A DNA stretch of 51,425 nt from Sphingobacteriales bacterium TSM_CSM (lineage in GTDB: Bacteria > Bacteroidota > Bacteroidia > Chitinophagales > UBA2359): contig MTCR01000115.1 in the NCBI GenBank assembly GCA_002212725.1, forward strand, positions 1-51,425. The letters run 5' to 3'. The translations under genes and the position numbers were made by a program. Shown here in pieces: positions 17,783 to 25,939 of this stretch; within the stretch, counting starts at the first letter, position 1, and each line of letters begins with the position of its first letter. The notes below the pieces were generated by a model. It did not search any database. It was not told the DNA's origin and saw only the letters and a list, made by a program, of their open reading frames with translations.

Positions 17783-17802
17783 CATTAAAAAAGGCAGGCA
17801 AG

Positions 17803-18243
17803 TTAAAATGGCAGGTCGTCGCCGCTATCAACTGCCGGCGGCGTTGTTTGGTTAGAGGCAGAACTTCCGCCACTTTTGGAATAATCATCGCCGCCGCTAT
17901 GGGAAGACTCTGTGCCTTTTGAACCCAACATTTGAAAACTATTGGCTTCAATTTCGGTAATATACCTTTTGTTGCCTTCTTTGTCTTCCCACGAGCGGGT
18001 TTTAATTTTACCCTCTACAAATACCATTTTACCTTTTTGCAGGTATTTTTCGGCTATTTCGGCCAATTTGCCCCAACAAACTATGTTGTGCCATTCGGTA
18101 TTTTCTACACTCTGTCCATCGCGGTTGGTATAACGTTCTGAGGTAGCCAATGAGAAAGACGCTTTTTTAGAACCGCTTTCAAAGTTCTGGATTTCGGGGT
18201 CTTTGCCCAGATTGCCAACTAATAAAACTTTGTTTAAACTCAT
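17803..18243 (-). CDS. ssb: Single-stranded DNA-binding protein
   Basis: A 146-residue SSB. The N-terminal OB fold (about 1-105) carries the usual sequence: NKVLLVGNLGKDPE, SFSLATSERY, TEWHNIVCWGKLAEIAEKYL, GKMVFVEGKIKTRSWED. A flexible Gly/Ser/Asn/Thr tail follows and the protein ends in the acidic tip DDLPF, which recruits DNA-metabolism partners. It coats single-stranded DNA in replication, recombination and repair; recJ (41779-43509) encodes a nuclease that works on SSB-coated DNA. Start ATG 18243. A TATTTTTG -7 box lies at 18287-18294 on the minus strand. Confidence 0.95.
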   Translation of the reverse strand: MSLNKVLLVGNLGKDPEIQNFESGSKKASFSLATSERYTNRDGQSVENTEWHNIVCWGKLAEIAEKYLQKGKMVFVEGKIKTRSWEDKEGNKRYITEIEANSFQMLGSKGTESSHSGGDDYSKSGGSSASNQTTPPAVDSGDDLPF

Positions 18244-18713
18244 ATGGGGTTGTTTTTATGGTGAAATTAAAAATAATAAGAGCGCACAAAAATAATACAT
18301 TAAATACATTGTTGCATTATTTTGGAAAAATATTTTGTTTTTCTTCAGGTTTTTTTACAAAAAACTTACACGCTTGTTTTTACGCCTAACACACCATTAC
18401 AAAACTGTTGGGGTCAAAAAAGCAGTATGTTTTTTTGTTTGAGCGGAGTATGCACTCAAGGGATTTTACAGAGCAGGAGTGTGTAAAAAACAATTTGCCG
18501 TTGCAAATAGTTGCCCAAATTTACCCTTTTTGGAGGCAAACTGCCATGGTTAAAATGTTGCAACTACCCGCGGGGCAAAGAGGTGTGAGGGCATCCGTTT
18601 TTACTTATTTTGCGGTTTTATGTTTTGGGAGTACATTTTTTTGTGTAATTTTGCCCTCTGTATCTGTAACAATCATCCAATTACTGCGTCTAATCAATAA
18701 AATTTGATTTATT
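18244..18713. other. Divergent intergenic region ssb-frr
   Basis: A 470-base AT-rich region. It contains the candidate -7 box of ssb (18287-18294, minus) and a good promoter for frr (18624-18653, plus). An open frame at 18408-18707 starts with TTG, overlaps the frr promoter and shows no family features. In many genomes pyrH lies just before frr; here it does not. Confidence 0.45.
18624..18653 (+). promoter_or_regulatory. Promoter of frr
   Basis: TTTG at 18624-18627, 18 bases, then TAATTTTG at 18646-18653: both halves match the Bacteroidota consensus with near-ideal spacing. The start would be near 18660, about 54 bases before the frr ATG. Confidence 0.65.
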
Positions 18714-19277
18714 ATGATAGAAGATGCCAATCTCGAAATTGAAGTTTCCGAAGAACACATGGTGGCAGCCATAGAGCATTTGGTAAAAGAATTGCTGGCT
18801 GTGCGTGCCGGAAAGGCAAGTCCTGCTATGTTGCAAAATGTATTTGTTGACTACTACGGCGCGCATACGCCGGTGAGCCAGGTTGCCAATGTTACTTCAC
18901 TTGATGCCCGCACCCTGTCTATTCAGCCTTGGGAGAAAAATATGGTGGGGCCTATTGAAAAAGCCATTTTTGCCGCTAATTTGGGTGTAACACCACAAAA
19001 TGACGGGCAAATTATACGCATTTCCATTCCGCCCATGACACAGGAGCGGCGGTTGCAATTGGTAAAACAGATAAAAGACATGGGCGAACACACCCGCGTA
19101 AGTATTCGCAATGCGCGGCGCGATGCCATTCACAACATTAAGAAAATGGTTAAAGACGGGCTTTCTGAAGATTATGGTAAACACGCCGAGCATCAGGTGG
19201 AAGAGCTTACCAAAAAGTACATTGAAAAGACCGACAAAATTATTCACGCCAAAGAAGAGGAAATTATGACCATTTAA
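18714..19277 (+). CDS. frr: Ribosome recycling factor
   Basis: A 187-residue RRF. The N-terminal long helix carries HLVKELLAVRAGKASPAML, then the small domain (VDYYGAHTPVSQVANVT, LSIQPWEKNMV, AIFAANLGVTPQNDG, IRISIPPMTQERR) and the C-terminal helices (KQIKDMGEHTRVSIRNARRD...). With EF-G it splits post-termination ribosomes and is essential. The ATG at 18714 gives the normal length. Single gene with its own promoter; the usual partner pyrH is not adjacent. A 16-bp hairpin separates it from the convergent asd. Confidence 0.96.
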   Translation: MIEDANLEIEVSEEHMVAAIEHLVKELLAVRAGKASPAMLQNVFVDYYGAHTPVSQVANVTSLDARTLSIQPWEKNMVGPIEKAIFAANLGVTPQNDGQIIRISIPPMTQERRLQLVKQIKDMGEHTRVSIRNARRDAIHNIKKMVKDGLSEDYGKHAEHQVEELTKKYIEKTDKIIHAKEEEIMTI

Positions 19278-19310
19278 CCCGTTACTTGTTTGTAGCACGG
19301 GTTTTGTATC

Positions 19311-19351
19311 AACAGGAAAACGGGGGTTGTAACAGCCCCCGTTTTCCTGTT
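19311..19351. terminator. Perfect 16-bp hairpin between convergent frr and asd
   Basis: 19311-19326 (AACAGGAAAACGGGGG) is exactly complementary to 19336-19351, with a 9-base loop. Being symmetric, it can act on both strands. There is no long U-tract outside the stem, but the stem itself contains TTTT after the GC block, on the plus strand at 19342-19345. It ends 10 bases before the asd stop codon. Confidence 0.75.
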
Positions 19352-19360
19352 AATGGCGGG

Positions 19361-20359
19361 TTACTGTTCCAGCAGGTTGTGGGCCAAGAGGTATTCGGCA
19401 ATTTGAATGGCGTTGGTGGCAGCTCCTTTTCGCAGGTTGTCTGAAACAATCCACATATTAAGGGTGTTGGGTTGCGATTCGTCGCGGCGAATACGTCCAA
19501 CAAAAACCTCGTCTTTGTTGGTTTGGTACAGGGGCATGGGGTAAATATGTTGGTCAATGTTGTCCATAACCACTACGCCGGGCATTTCGGCCATGAGTTG
19601 GCGCACGCGGTCGAGGCTGCCGAAATCATGCTCAAATTCTACGTTTACCGATTCGGAGTGGCCGCCAATTACGGGTACTCTTACGGCAGTAGCGGTCACC
19701 TGTATAGAGTAATCGTTCAAAATTTTCCGGGTTTCGTTTACCAGTTTCATTTCTTCCTTGGTATAGCCGTTATCGGTAAACACGTCGCACTGTGGCAGGC
19801 AGTTAAGGTCTATGTTGTAAGGGTACACCTTTTCGCCTTCAATGCCGCTTCTTTCGCTGCGCAACTGGGCAACGGCCTCTTTGCCTGTACCGGTTACGGC
19901 CTGGTAAGTAGATACCACAATGCGTTTAATTTTAAATGCATTGTGCAAGGGGCTTAACGCCATTACCATTTGAATGGTAGAACAGTTGGGGTTTGCAATA
20001 ATTTTATCGGCCGGGGTAAGTATGCTGCCGTTAATTTCGGGCACTACCAGTTTAATGTTTTCGTGCATACGCCATGCCGAGGAATTGTCAATAACGGTAG
20101 TTCCCATTTCGGCAAACTGCGGCGCCCATTTTAGCGAAACGCCGGCACCGGCCGAAAACAAGGCAATATCGGGTTTGTTGTACAAACCCACTTCCATACT
20201 TACCACCGATACGGGTTTTCCGTTAAAATGAATGGTATTGCCTACCGATGACTCGGAAGCTACGGGTATAATTTGGGTAACCGGAAAATTGCGTTCCTGC
20301 AAAACGTTAAGCATAACCTTTCCAACCAAGCCGGTTGCTCCTACTACTGCTACTTTCAT
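19361..20359 (-). CDS. asd: Aspartate-semialdehyde dehydrogenase
   Basis: A 332-residue enzyme that reduces beta-aspartyl phosphate to aspartate semialdehyde with NADPH, the branch point for lysine/diaminopimelate, threonine and methionine. Visible landmarks: the Rossmann motif VGATGLVGKVML at the N terminus, SAGAGVS, DNSSAWRM, the active-site Cys126 in NPNCSTIQ, QAVTGTGKEAV, and the base His234 in GGHSESV. Length and motifs are normal. Start ATG 20359, preceded by a very good promoter at 20430-20461 on the minus strand. Convergent with frr. Confidence 0.96.
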   Translation of the reverse strand: MKVAVVGATGLVGKVMLNVLQERNFPVTQIIPVASESSVGNTIHFNGKPVSVVSMEVGLYNKPDIALFSAGAGVSLKWAPQFAEMGTTVIDNSSAWRMHENIKLVVPEINGSILTPADKIIANPNCSTIQMVMALSPLHNAFKIKRIVVSTYQAVTGTGKEAVAQLRSERSGIEGEKVYPYNIDLNCLPQCDVFTDNGYTKEEMKLVNETRKILNDYSIQVTATAVRVPVIGGHSESVNVEFEHDFGSLDRVRQLMAEMPGVVVMDNIDQHIYPMPLYQTNKDEVFVGRIRRDESQPNTLNMWIVSDNLRKGAATNAIQIAEYLLAHNLLEQ

Positions 20360-20429
20360 GTTTTTTAAGTATGTGCGGTTAAATTGTTTTAAAATAGATT
20401 GTTTTGCTTTTATTGACGAAAAAGGCGTG

Positions 20430-20461
20430 CAAAGGTAACGGAAAAACAGGGCTTACACAAA
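20430..20461 (-). promoter_or_regulatory. Promoter of asd
   Basis: On the minus strand TTTG (20458-20461), 20 bases, then TACCTTTG (20430-20437): an exact match to the Bacteroidota consensus in sequence and spacing. The start lies near 20424, leaving a leader of about 65 bases. Confidence 0.7.
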
Positions 20462-20506
20462 TGAAGTTTGGTTATTTTGCCCAATGAAAACCGGCTGCAA
20501 AACCCG

Positions 20507-21271
20507 CTACTGCTCACCAATATAGGGATAGCGTACTTCGGAAAGAAACAACCCCTGCGGCGGCACCGATATGTTTATTTTCGGAAACTGGCTTTTTCGT
20601 CCGTCCATTACCGCTTTAAATTCCTGCAAGGATATTTTGTCTTTTCCCATAAACAGCAGGCAGCCCACAATACGGCGCACCATGCCGCGCAAAAACCGGT
20701 TGGCTGCCAAATGAAACCGCAGGGTCTGGTCGGTTTCGTTAAGGTGCATTTCTGCTTTATAGAGGTTGCACAGGGTGGTTTTAGAGCCTGCACCGGTTTT
20801 GCAAAACATTCTGAAATCGGTATATTGAGGCAGCAGTTCTATGGCTTGCTGCATTACCTCTATATTGAGCGGCCGCCACGGAAAAAAGAAACTGAATTCG
20901 GTTAAAAACGGGTTTTTATTAAAGTGTATGTAGTAATTGTAAGCACGGTAAGTTGCATCAAAACGGGCATGTGCATTGTCCGGTATTTGGGTTATAATGC
21001 GTTTTATGGCAATATCGGGCGGAAGGTAGCGGTTCAGGCGGTTCATTAAGTCTTCGGGCAGCGGAGTTTCTGCCTCAAAATGAAGGAAAAAGGTGCTTGC
21101 ATGTACACCGGTATCGGTTCGGCCGCAGCCCACCACATTTACCGTTTGGCGCAGAAACAGACTAAGGGCTTCGTTTATTTTAGCCTGTACACTTATACCG
21201 GTAGGTTGTACCTGCCAGCCTATGTAGTTTTTGCCGTGGTAGGCAATTTCCATAAAGTAACGTTGAGGCAT
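20507..21271 (-). CDS. truA: tRNA pseudouridine(38-40) synthase
   Basis: A 254-residue TruA. It converts uridines 38-40 of the tRNA anticodon arm to pseudouridine. The N-terminal strand IAYHGKNYIGWQVQP and the catalytic motif GCGRTDTGVHA, with the invariant Asp, are present, as is ATYRAYNYYIHF and the C-terminal RFHLAANRFLRGMVRRIVG block. I start at ATG 21271 rather than at TTG 21278-21280. It follows mutS2 by 13 bases and is probably co-transcribed with it. Confidence 0.94.
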   Translation of the reverse strand: MPQRYFMEIAYHGKNYIGWQVQPTGISVQAKINEALSLFLRQTVNVVGCGRTDTGVHASTFFLHFEAETPLPEDLMNRLNRYLPPDIAIKRIITQIPDNAHARFDATYRAYNYYIHFNKNPFLTEFSFFFPWRPLNIEVMQQAIELLPQYTDFRMFCKTGAGSKTTLCNLYKAEMHLNETDQTLRFHLAANRFLRGMVRRIVGCLLFMGKDKISLQEFKAVMDGRKSQFPKINISVPPQGLFLSEVRYPYIGEQ

Positions 21272-21284
21272 GTGCGGCAAGTTA

Positions 21285-23714
21285 TCAGTTTAGTTCTACA
21301 ATGCTTACACCGGCGCCGCCATACTGCGGTTCTTCATCGGAAACCGATTTTACGGCGCGGTAGTTTCTAAGCAAATCGCGTATGGCGCGGCGCAAAATGC
21401 CATCGCCAATGCCATGAATAATTTTTACCTCGCCCACACTTAGCATAAGGGCTTTATCGAGCAGGTCTTCAACCGCTTTAAGTGCTTCTTCGCGGCGCAT
21501 ACCGCGTATGTCAATGTTATTTTTAAACTCGCTTTTTACCTGCATGGTGTTGTACAGGTTTGCGTTGTAGCCGCTGCTTTCTTTTTTGGGTTCTGCACGC
21601 TCCACTACTTCAAGTTCTTTGGTGCTGATATGCGTTTTAATCTGGTCGAACTGTACAATGGCCATATTTTTGCGAAGTTCCAGCACTTTGCCTACTTCTT
21701 TGCTGCCTCTAACCTGCACCAGTGAGTCAATGGCAACAGGTTTACCCGATTTTTTGAAATAAATTACCTCTTTCAGTTCTTCAACTTCTTCGTTTAACCG
21801 GGCTTTATCTGCTTCAATTTCGGCTTTTATTTTTTTAATAACGTTTTTTTCTTCCTTGTTTTCGTTCCATTCGCGCACCATGTTTTCAAACTTGCGGTTG
21901 GCCTCTTCAAGGAATGCCTGCGCTTTTTGTTGTGCTTCGAGGAGCATTTTTTTCCGGTTTTGCTCCAGGGTTTCGTTTTTGGCGGTGTATTCGGCAAGCA
22001 GTTTGCGGTATTGTTCTTCTTTTTGTGCGGCAATGCGTTCGCGTTCTAATACGGCCTGTTTTTCGCGCTGCAGGTTGCTGAGCAGTTCGTCAAATTCTTT
22101 GTACTCTGCGTTTACCTTGCTTTTGGCATTTTGTATAAGGGCATCGTTCAGTCCGCTTTTTACGGCCAGTTCAAACGCAAAAGAGCTGCCGGGTTTGCCC
22201 ACATCCAGTTTATAAAGAGGTTGCAGGTTGGCGTGGTCAAAGAGCATACAGCCGTTTATAATGCCGGGCGTATTGGTGGCATATACTTTAATGTTGGAGT
22301 AGTGGGTGGTAATAACGCCGTAGCAAAATTTTTTGTTGAGGTATTCCAGGATGGCTTCGGCAATGGCGCCGCCCAGTGCGGGGTCGGTTCCCGAGCCAAA
22401 CTCGTCAATGAGCAGCAGGGTTTTGGCGTTGGCAAATTCGGTAAAATAACGCATGTTGCGCAGGCGCGAGCTGTAGGTGCTCAGGTCGTTTTCAATAGAT
22501 TGCTCATCGCCAATATCTACAAAAATATTGCGGAAAACAGGCAGTATTGAGTGGTCGTCGGCCGGAATTAACATGCCGGTTTGCAGCATTACCTGCATTA
22601 ACCCCACCGTTTTAAGCAATACCGATTTACCGCCGGCATTGGGCCCGCTTACCACCAATATGCGTTCTGCTATGGAAAGTGAAAAAGTCAGCGGAACGGT
22701 GTTTTTTTTAAGCGACTTGTTTTTGAGGTATAGCAAGGGGTGCCGGGCGTTAAAAATTTCCATGCTTTTATCGGCCGAAAGGCGGGGCATACTGGCGTTG
22801 GTATCTATGGCAAACAGGGCTTTTGCCCGCACAAAATCGAGCAAGCCCAATATTTGCCGATATTGTTTAAGGACAGGCAGGTGGGGGCGTGCCTGCTGGG
22901 TAAGCTGGCGCAAAATGCGAAATATTTCGCGCTTTTCGGCTTGTTGGAGTTCGGTAATTTCGTTGCTGAGGTACACAGTGGCTTCGGGTTCAATATAAGT
23001 GGTGCTGCCCGTTCCCGATTCGTCGTGTACAATGCCTTTTACCTTTCTTTTGTGTTCTGCTATTACGGACAATACCCTGCGTCCGTTTCTTATGCTTTCG
23101 GCGCTATCGGTAAGCCAGCCGTATTTTTTGTATTCGGCAATAATGGCATTGAATTTCCGCTCCAGTTCGGCAAACCGGGCGGTAATGTTGCGGCGTATTT
23201 GCAACAGTTCTTTTGAGGCATCGGTGCGCACTTTTCCATTGTCGTCCAATACCAGTTTAACCTCGTGCAGCAGTTCTTTGCTAAGGGTAAGCCGTTCAAG
23301 CATGGCAAACAAGTGGGGGTATTTTTGCCTGCGCTCATTTTGTTGGCCGGCAAAAAAGCGCACAATTTCCTCAACGGTTTTAAGCACCTGATACATGCGG
23401 AAAAACTGCTGCTCATTCAGTACCGAGTTTTCAACACCCAACAGCATAATTTCCTCTTTCAGGTCCAGGTAAGCGCTTGCCGGAAAACCTTGTTCCTCAA
23501 AGAGTTGCAGTTGTTTAAAATCATTGGTTTGCCTGAGTTGCTGCAATATTTCATCGGGGTTGGCGGTAAGGCTCATTGCGGCAACCAGTTCTTTGCCCAT
23601 CGGGCTAATGCATTTAACGGTTAGCAGTTCCTGTATTTTGTCAAATTCCAGTTTGGCAAAAAGGTCTTTGGGGTACAGGTCGGTTTTGTATTTATCTTTG
23701 TCAGTGTATTTCAT
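21285..23714 (-). CDS. mutS2: Endonuclease MutS2 (MutS-like ATPase with Smr domain)
   Basis: An 809-residue MutS2. After the clamp/lever helices comes the ABC-type ATPase with Walker A SGPNAGGKSVLLKT, Walker B LLIDEFGSGTDPALGG and an adjacent TTHYSNIK. A charged coiled coil follows (about 540-680), then a linker and the C-terminal Smr nuclease domain with DIRGMRREEA (the DLRG motif read as DIRG) and HGIGDGILRRAIR. MutS2 lacks the mismatch-recognition domain and acts in suppressing recombination or rescuing collided ribosomes. Start ATG 23714 is chosen; the open frame further upstream to 23774 has no ATG and no homology. Operon with truA. Confidence 0.94.
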   Translation of the reverse strand: MKYTDKDKYKTDLYPKDLFAKLEFDKIQELLTVKCISPMGKELVAAMSLTANPDEILQQLRQTNDFKQLQLFEEQGFPASAYLDLKEEIMLLGVENSVLNEQQFFRMYQVLKTVEEIVRFFAGQQNERRQKYPHLFAMLERLTLSKELLHEVKLVLDDNGKVRTDASKELLQIRRNITARFAELERKFNAIIAEYKKYGWLTDSAESIRNGRRVLSVIAEHKRKVKGIVHDESGTGSTTYIEPEATVYLSNEITELQQAEKREIFRILRQLTQQARPHLPVLKQYRQILGLLDFVRAKALFAIDTNASMPRLSADKSMEIFNARHPLLYLKNKSLKKNTVPLTFSLSIAERILVVSGPNAGGKSVLLKTVGLMQVMLQTGMLIPADDHSILPVFRNIFVDIGDEQSIENDLSTYSSRLRNMRYFTEFANAKTLLLIDEFGSGTDPALGGAIAEAILEYLNKKFCYGVITTHYSNIKVYATNTPGIINGCMLFDHANLQPLYKLDVGKPGSSFAFELAVKSGLNDALIQNAKSKVNAEYKEFDELLSNLQREKQAVLERERIAAQKEEQYRKLLAEYTAKNETLEQNRKKMLLEAQQKAQAFLEEANRKFENMVREWNENKEEKNVIKKIKAEIEADKARLNEEVEELKEVIYFKKSGKPVAIDSLVQVRGSKEVGKVLELRKNMAIVQFDQIKTHISTKELEVVERAEPKKESSGYNANLYNTMQVKSEFKNNIDIRGMRREEALKAVEDLLDKALMLSVGEVKIIHGIGDGILRRAIRDLLRNYRAVKSVSDEEPQYGGAGVSIVELN

Positions 23715-23876
23715 GGTTTTTTTGGGGGTACATGGCGCAATGCGGGTTAAACTGTACCGGCTAAAGAGCAACACAATTTTAGTTTTAATAGTTCAACGGC
23801 AGGCAGGTTTTTACCGTTACCTGTAGCAAACAAGGGGGCAGTTGTGGTTAATGCCGTGGAGGGTGTTTGTTGGCTT

Positions 23877-24013
23877 TTAATAGGTTATAATTTGACTATC
23901 CTGTAACAAATGTCCGTTCGGGAAATCGGTTGTATGAATAGCATCGAATTGTTTTCCGGTAAAAACTTTGCCAAAAGTGGCGGCAATTGCGTATCAACAA
24001 TGAATTTTACCAT
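23877..24013 (-). pseudogene. Remnant of a DUF5615 (PIN-like) toxin gene, frameshifted and truncated
   Basis: Too short for normal ORF calling. Reading the minus strand from ATG 24011-24013 gives MVKFIVDTQLPPLLAKFLPE, the typical N terminus of DUF5615 PIN-like toxins. Around 23965 the homology jumps frame: the next frame reads FDAIHTTDFPNG then HLLQDSQII, the family's second conserved block, and stops at TAA 23877-23879. One missing base explains the jump. Intact members are about 110-120 residues with further acidic residues after this block; nothing like them follows. So the gene is dead twice over: a 1-base frameshift and loss of the C-terminal half. It sits directly behind the DUF433 antitoxin, the normal order of this pair. 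Assignment rests on recalled family sequence. Confidence 0.75.
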
Positions 24014-24257
24014 TTTTAAGCGAGTATGGCAATAACATTTTTGGTATCGGCAATTTTGGAAGCATATAATAAACTAATAAACAGGCTTCTATGTCTTCTT
24101 TTTCTAAATACGGATAGCCGGCTAAAATTTCGTCAAAGGTCATTCCGCTTGCCAGGAGTTCTAACAACTGCACTACAGTAAAGCGCATGTTTCTCATGCA
24201 AGGTTTACCTTTGCATACGTTGGGGTTAATGGCTATTCTTGATAAAATATGATGCAT
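23994..24257 (-). pseudogene. DUF433 antitoxin gene, C terminus frameshifted by an 8-bp tandem duplication
   Basis: The first 58 or so residues are a normal DUF433 protein: INPNVCKGKPCMRNMRFTV, then LLELLASGMTFDEILAGYPYL and EKEDIEACLL. DUF433 proteins are winged-helix-like antitoxins paired with DUF5615 toxins. After ACLL the reading becomes VYYMLPKLPIPK and runs to a stop at 23994, unlike the family. The DNA there holds the 8-mer TAATAAAC twice in tandem (24067-24082, plus strand). Removing one copy restores YASKIADTKNVIAILA and a stop at 24016-24018, two bases before the toxin ATG, exactly the expected gene junction. So the present frame ends with an unrelated 29-residue tail. The shortened protein could still fold in part. 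A good promoter precedes it. Confidence 0.8.
24067..24082. repeat. 8-bp tandem duplication inside the DUF433 gene
   Basis: TAATAAAC occurs twice without a gap (24067-24074 and 24075-24082). The length is not a multiple of three, so it shifts the frame of the DUF433 gene; one copy gives the family-like C terminus. Replication slippage is the likely origin. Confidence 0.85.
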
Positions 24258-24307
24258 AGCTGCCGTTTTAAATCTCGGTTAGCCAATAACAATGTTGCCT
24301 ACAACAA

Positions 24308-24339
24308 CAAAGATAAGTAAAAGATAGCAAAAAATCAAA
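24308..24339 (-). promoter_or_regulatory. Promoter of the DUF433/DUF5615 remnant
   Basis: On the minus strand TTTG (24336-24339), 20 bases, TATCTTTG (24308-24315): a full consensus match with ideal spacing. The start would be near 24302, about 45 bases before the ATG at 24257. Confidence 0.6.
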
Positions 24340-24436
24340 GCCATTTACCGGCGGCTTGAAAAATTCCTTTATAAGACAAAACATCAAATCCTACCTGAAA
24401 GAAGTGCCAACCGATTTTTTTTGATTAATTCAAATT

Positions 24437-24478
24437 TATAAGTTAAACCCAAAAATTGGGTTCTCACTAAAACTTATA
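24437..24478. repeat. Nested inverted repeat (cruciform-like) in intergenic region
   Basis: Outer arms TATAAGTT (24437-24444) and AACTTATA (24471-24478) enclose an inner hairpin AACCCAA (24446-24452), loop AAA, TTGGGTT (24456-24462). Both arms are perfect. It is 170-180 bases from the toxin-antitoxin remnant and about 300 bases before the AraC gene; a regulatory site or mobile-element relic are both possible. Confidence 0.5.
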
Positions 24479-24778
24479 CTTCGTAATAGAAACAGGTTTT
24501 GGTAAATGCAAACTGTTGCTTATAGCAGCACTGGCTTTTACATGGTTGTTACGGGCACTTAAAAAGGTGTGCTAAGGGCAAATTGCCAAAGAATAACAAC
24601 AGAAACATGCTTTTTGCCGGTAAATAATGTTTAACTTTAGGCCAGATATACAACAGAATATAGATAGCCATAAGCAAAATGTATCAAAAAAATCTTTCAC
24701 TGTAACGGATTTGGCAAGTTAAACCATAAAAGAGATTCTGCCGGCAATTGTACCGCAAATTACCAATCTATAAAAACA

Positions 24779-25939
24779 ATGACCGTTTTATACAATATCA
24801 TGAACATCATTACCTTTGCGGGGGTAGTACAGGGGTTGTTTTTCGGGCTGGTTTTGTTTAACCTTAAAACCAGATACAGAAAAGCAACCCGTTTTCTGGC
24901 GCTTTTTCTGTTTACTTTTTCTTTAACCATGGCGGGCGGAATTGCCTACAATACCGGCTGGATATTGCATGTGCCGCACCTTTCCATGCTTCATGTGCCT
25001 TTTGGTGCGGTAATAGGAGTTCCGTTATTGCTGTATATAAAAACCATTACCAACCCGGCATACAAGCCCGTTATTACCGACCGGCTTTTATTTTTACCCT
25101 TCGGCATTATTTTAATTTGGCTATTGCCTTATTATTTTTTACCCGCCGCCGGCAAAAAGGCCTTACTGCTTGACAGTTATCAAGGCCAGCCGGTTGCATG
25201 GAAAGCTATATTTGCCATCAGCGCTCTGGCAAATGTAGCAGTACTTGTTATGTCGTACCTGGTTATTTTACGCCATGAACGCATTATACAGGAGGTGTAC
25301 TCTGATACTAAAAATAAAACGCTACTTTGGACACGGCAGTTTTTTTACAGTGCAGCCGTAATTTTGGGGTTATGTGTGCTCATGTCGTTGGTAAATATTA
25401 CGTTAGCCGATGCCACTTCTAATATGTTGTTTACCTTGGTAATATATGTTTTCGGATACCGGGCGCTGCGGCAACCCGAAATTTTTTCGGGCATAAACCC
25501 CGAAGCTATACCGCAAACCGCCGAGTTAGCTATTGTACCGCAAAAAGACGGTTACGAAAAATCGGGGCTTTCGGAATCAAAAGCTGCCGAGTTGCGCCTG
25601 CAAATTGAGCATCTTATGAACGGCGAGCAACTTTACCTCAATCCCGAACTGAACATACAACAATTAGCTGATAAACTTCGGTTACCGCCTTATCAGGTGT
25701 CGCAACTGCTTAACCGCGTTATTGGTGTTTCTTTTGCCGATTTTGTAAACAAGTACAGAACCGAACACTTTAAACAGTTGGCAACCAACCCTGCCAATGA
25801 CCACCTTTCTATTTTAGCGCTTGCCTACGACAGCGGGTTTAACTCCAAAGCAGCCTTTAACGCCATTTTTAAAAAATTGAACAGGCAAACCCCTTCCGAA
25901 TTCAGGCAAAATGCCTTGCAAAATACCTCCGCCCAATAA
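24779..25939 (+). CDS. Membrane-anchored AraC-family transcriptional regulator
   Basis: A 386-residue protein. The first 230 or so residues form about seven hydrophobic helices (for example ITFAGVVQGLFFGLVLFNL, FLPFGIILIWLLPYYF); the C terminus is an AraC-type DNA-binding domain with two helix-turn-helix motifs: NIQQLADKLRLPPYQVSQLLN and SILALAYDSGFNSKAAFNAIFKK, closing TPSEFRQ. Membrane-integrated AraC regulators of this kind are frequent in Bacteroidota and are thought to sense membrane or extracellular signals, with few characterised. It lies 114 bases before a sterol-desaturase-family gene on the same strand, a likely target or partner. ATG 24779 and ATG 24800 are both possible starts. 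Confidence 0.85.
   Translation: MTVLYNIMNIITFAGVVQGLFFGLVLFNLKTRYRKATRFLALFLFTFSLTMAGGIAYNTGWILHVPHLSMLHVPFGAVIGVPLLLYIKTITNPAYKPVITDRLLFLPFGIILIWLLPYYFLPAAGKKALLLDSYQGQPVAWKAIFAISALANVAVLVMSYLVILRHERIIQEVYSDTKNKTLLWTRQFFYSAAVILGLCVLMSLVNITLADATSNMLFTLVIYVFGYRALRQPEIFSGINPEAIPQTAELAIVPQKDGYEKSGLSESKAAELRLQIEHLMNGEQLYLNPELNIQQLADKLRLPPYQVSQLLNRVIGVSFADFVNKYRTEHFKQLATNPANDHLSILALAYDSGFNSKAAFNAIFKKLNRQTPSEFRQNALQNTSAQ

Larger units (their letters stand above)
24258..24778. other. Intergenic region between toxin-antitoxin remnant and AraC gene
   Basis: A 521-base AT-rich divergent region without a supported gene. It holds the minus-strand promoter above, a nested inverted repeat at 24437-24478, and a weak plus-strand promoter-like pair (TTTG 24613-24616, TAACTTTA 24632-24639, spacing 15) before the AraC gene. 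Confidence 0.45.

Noticed and set aside
18408..18707. 99-residue frame between ssb and frr
   Set aside because: TTG start, no recognisable domain, and it covers the consensus promoter of frr.
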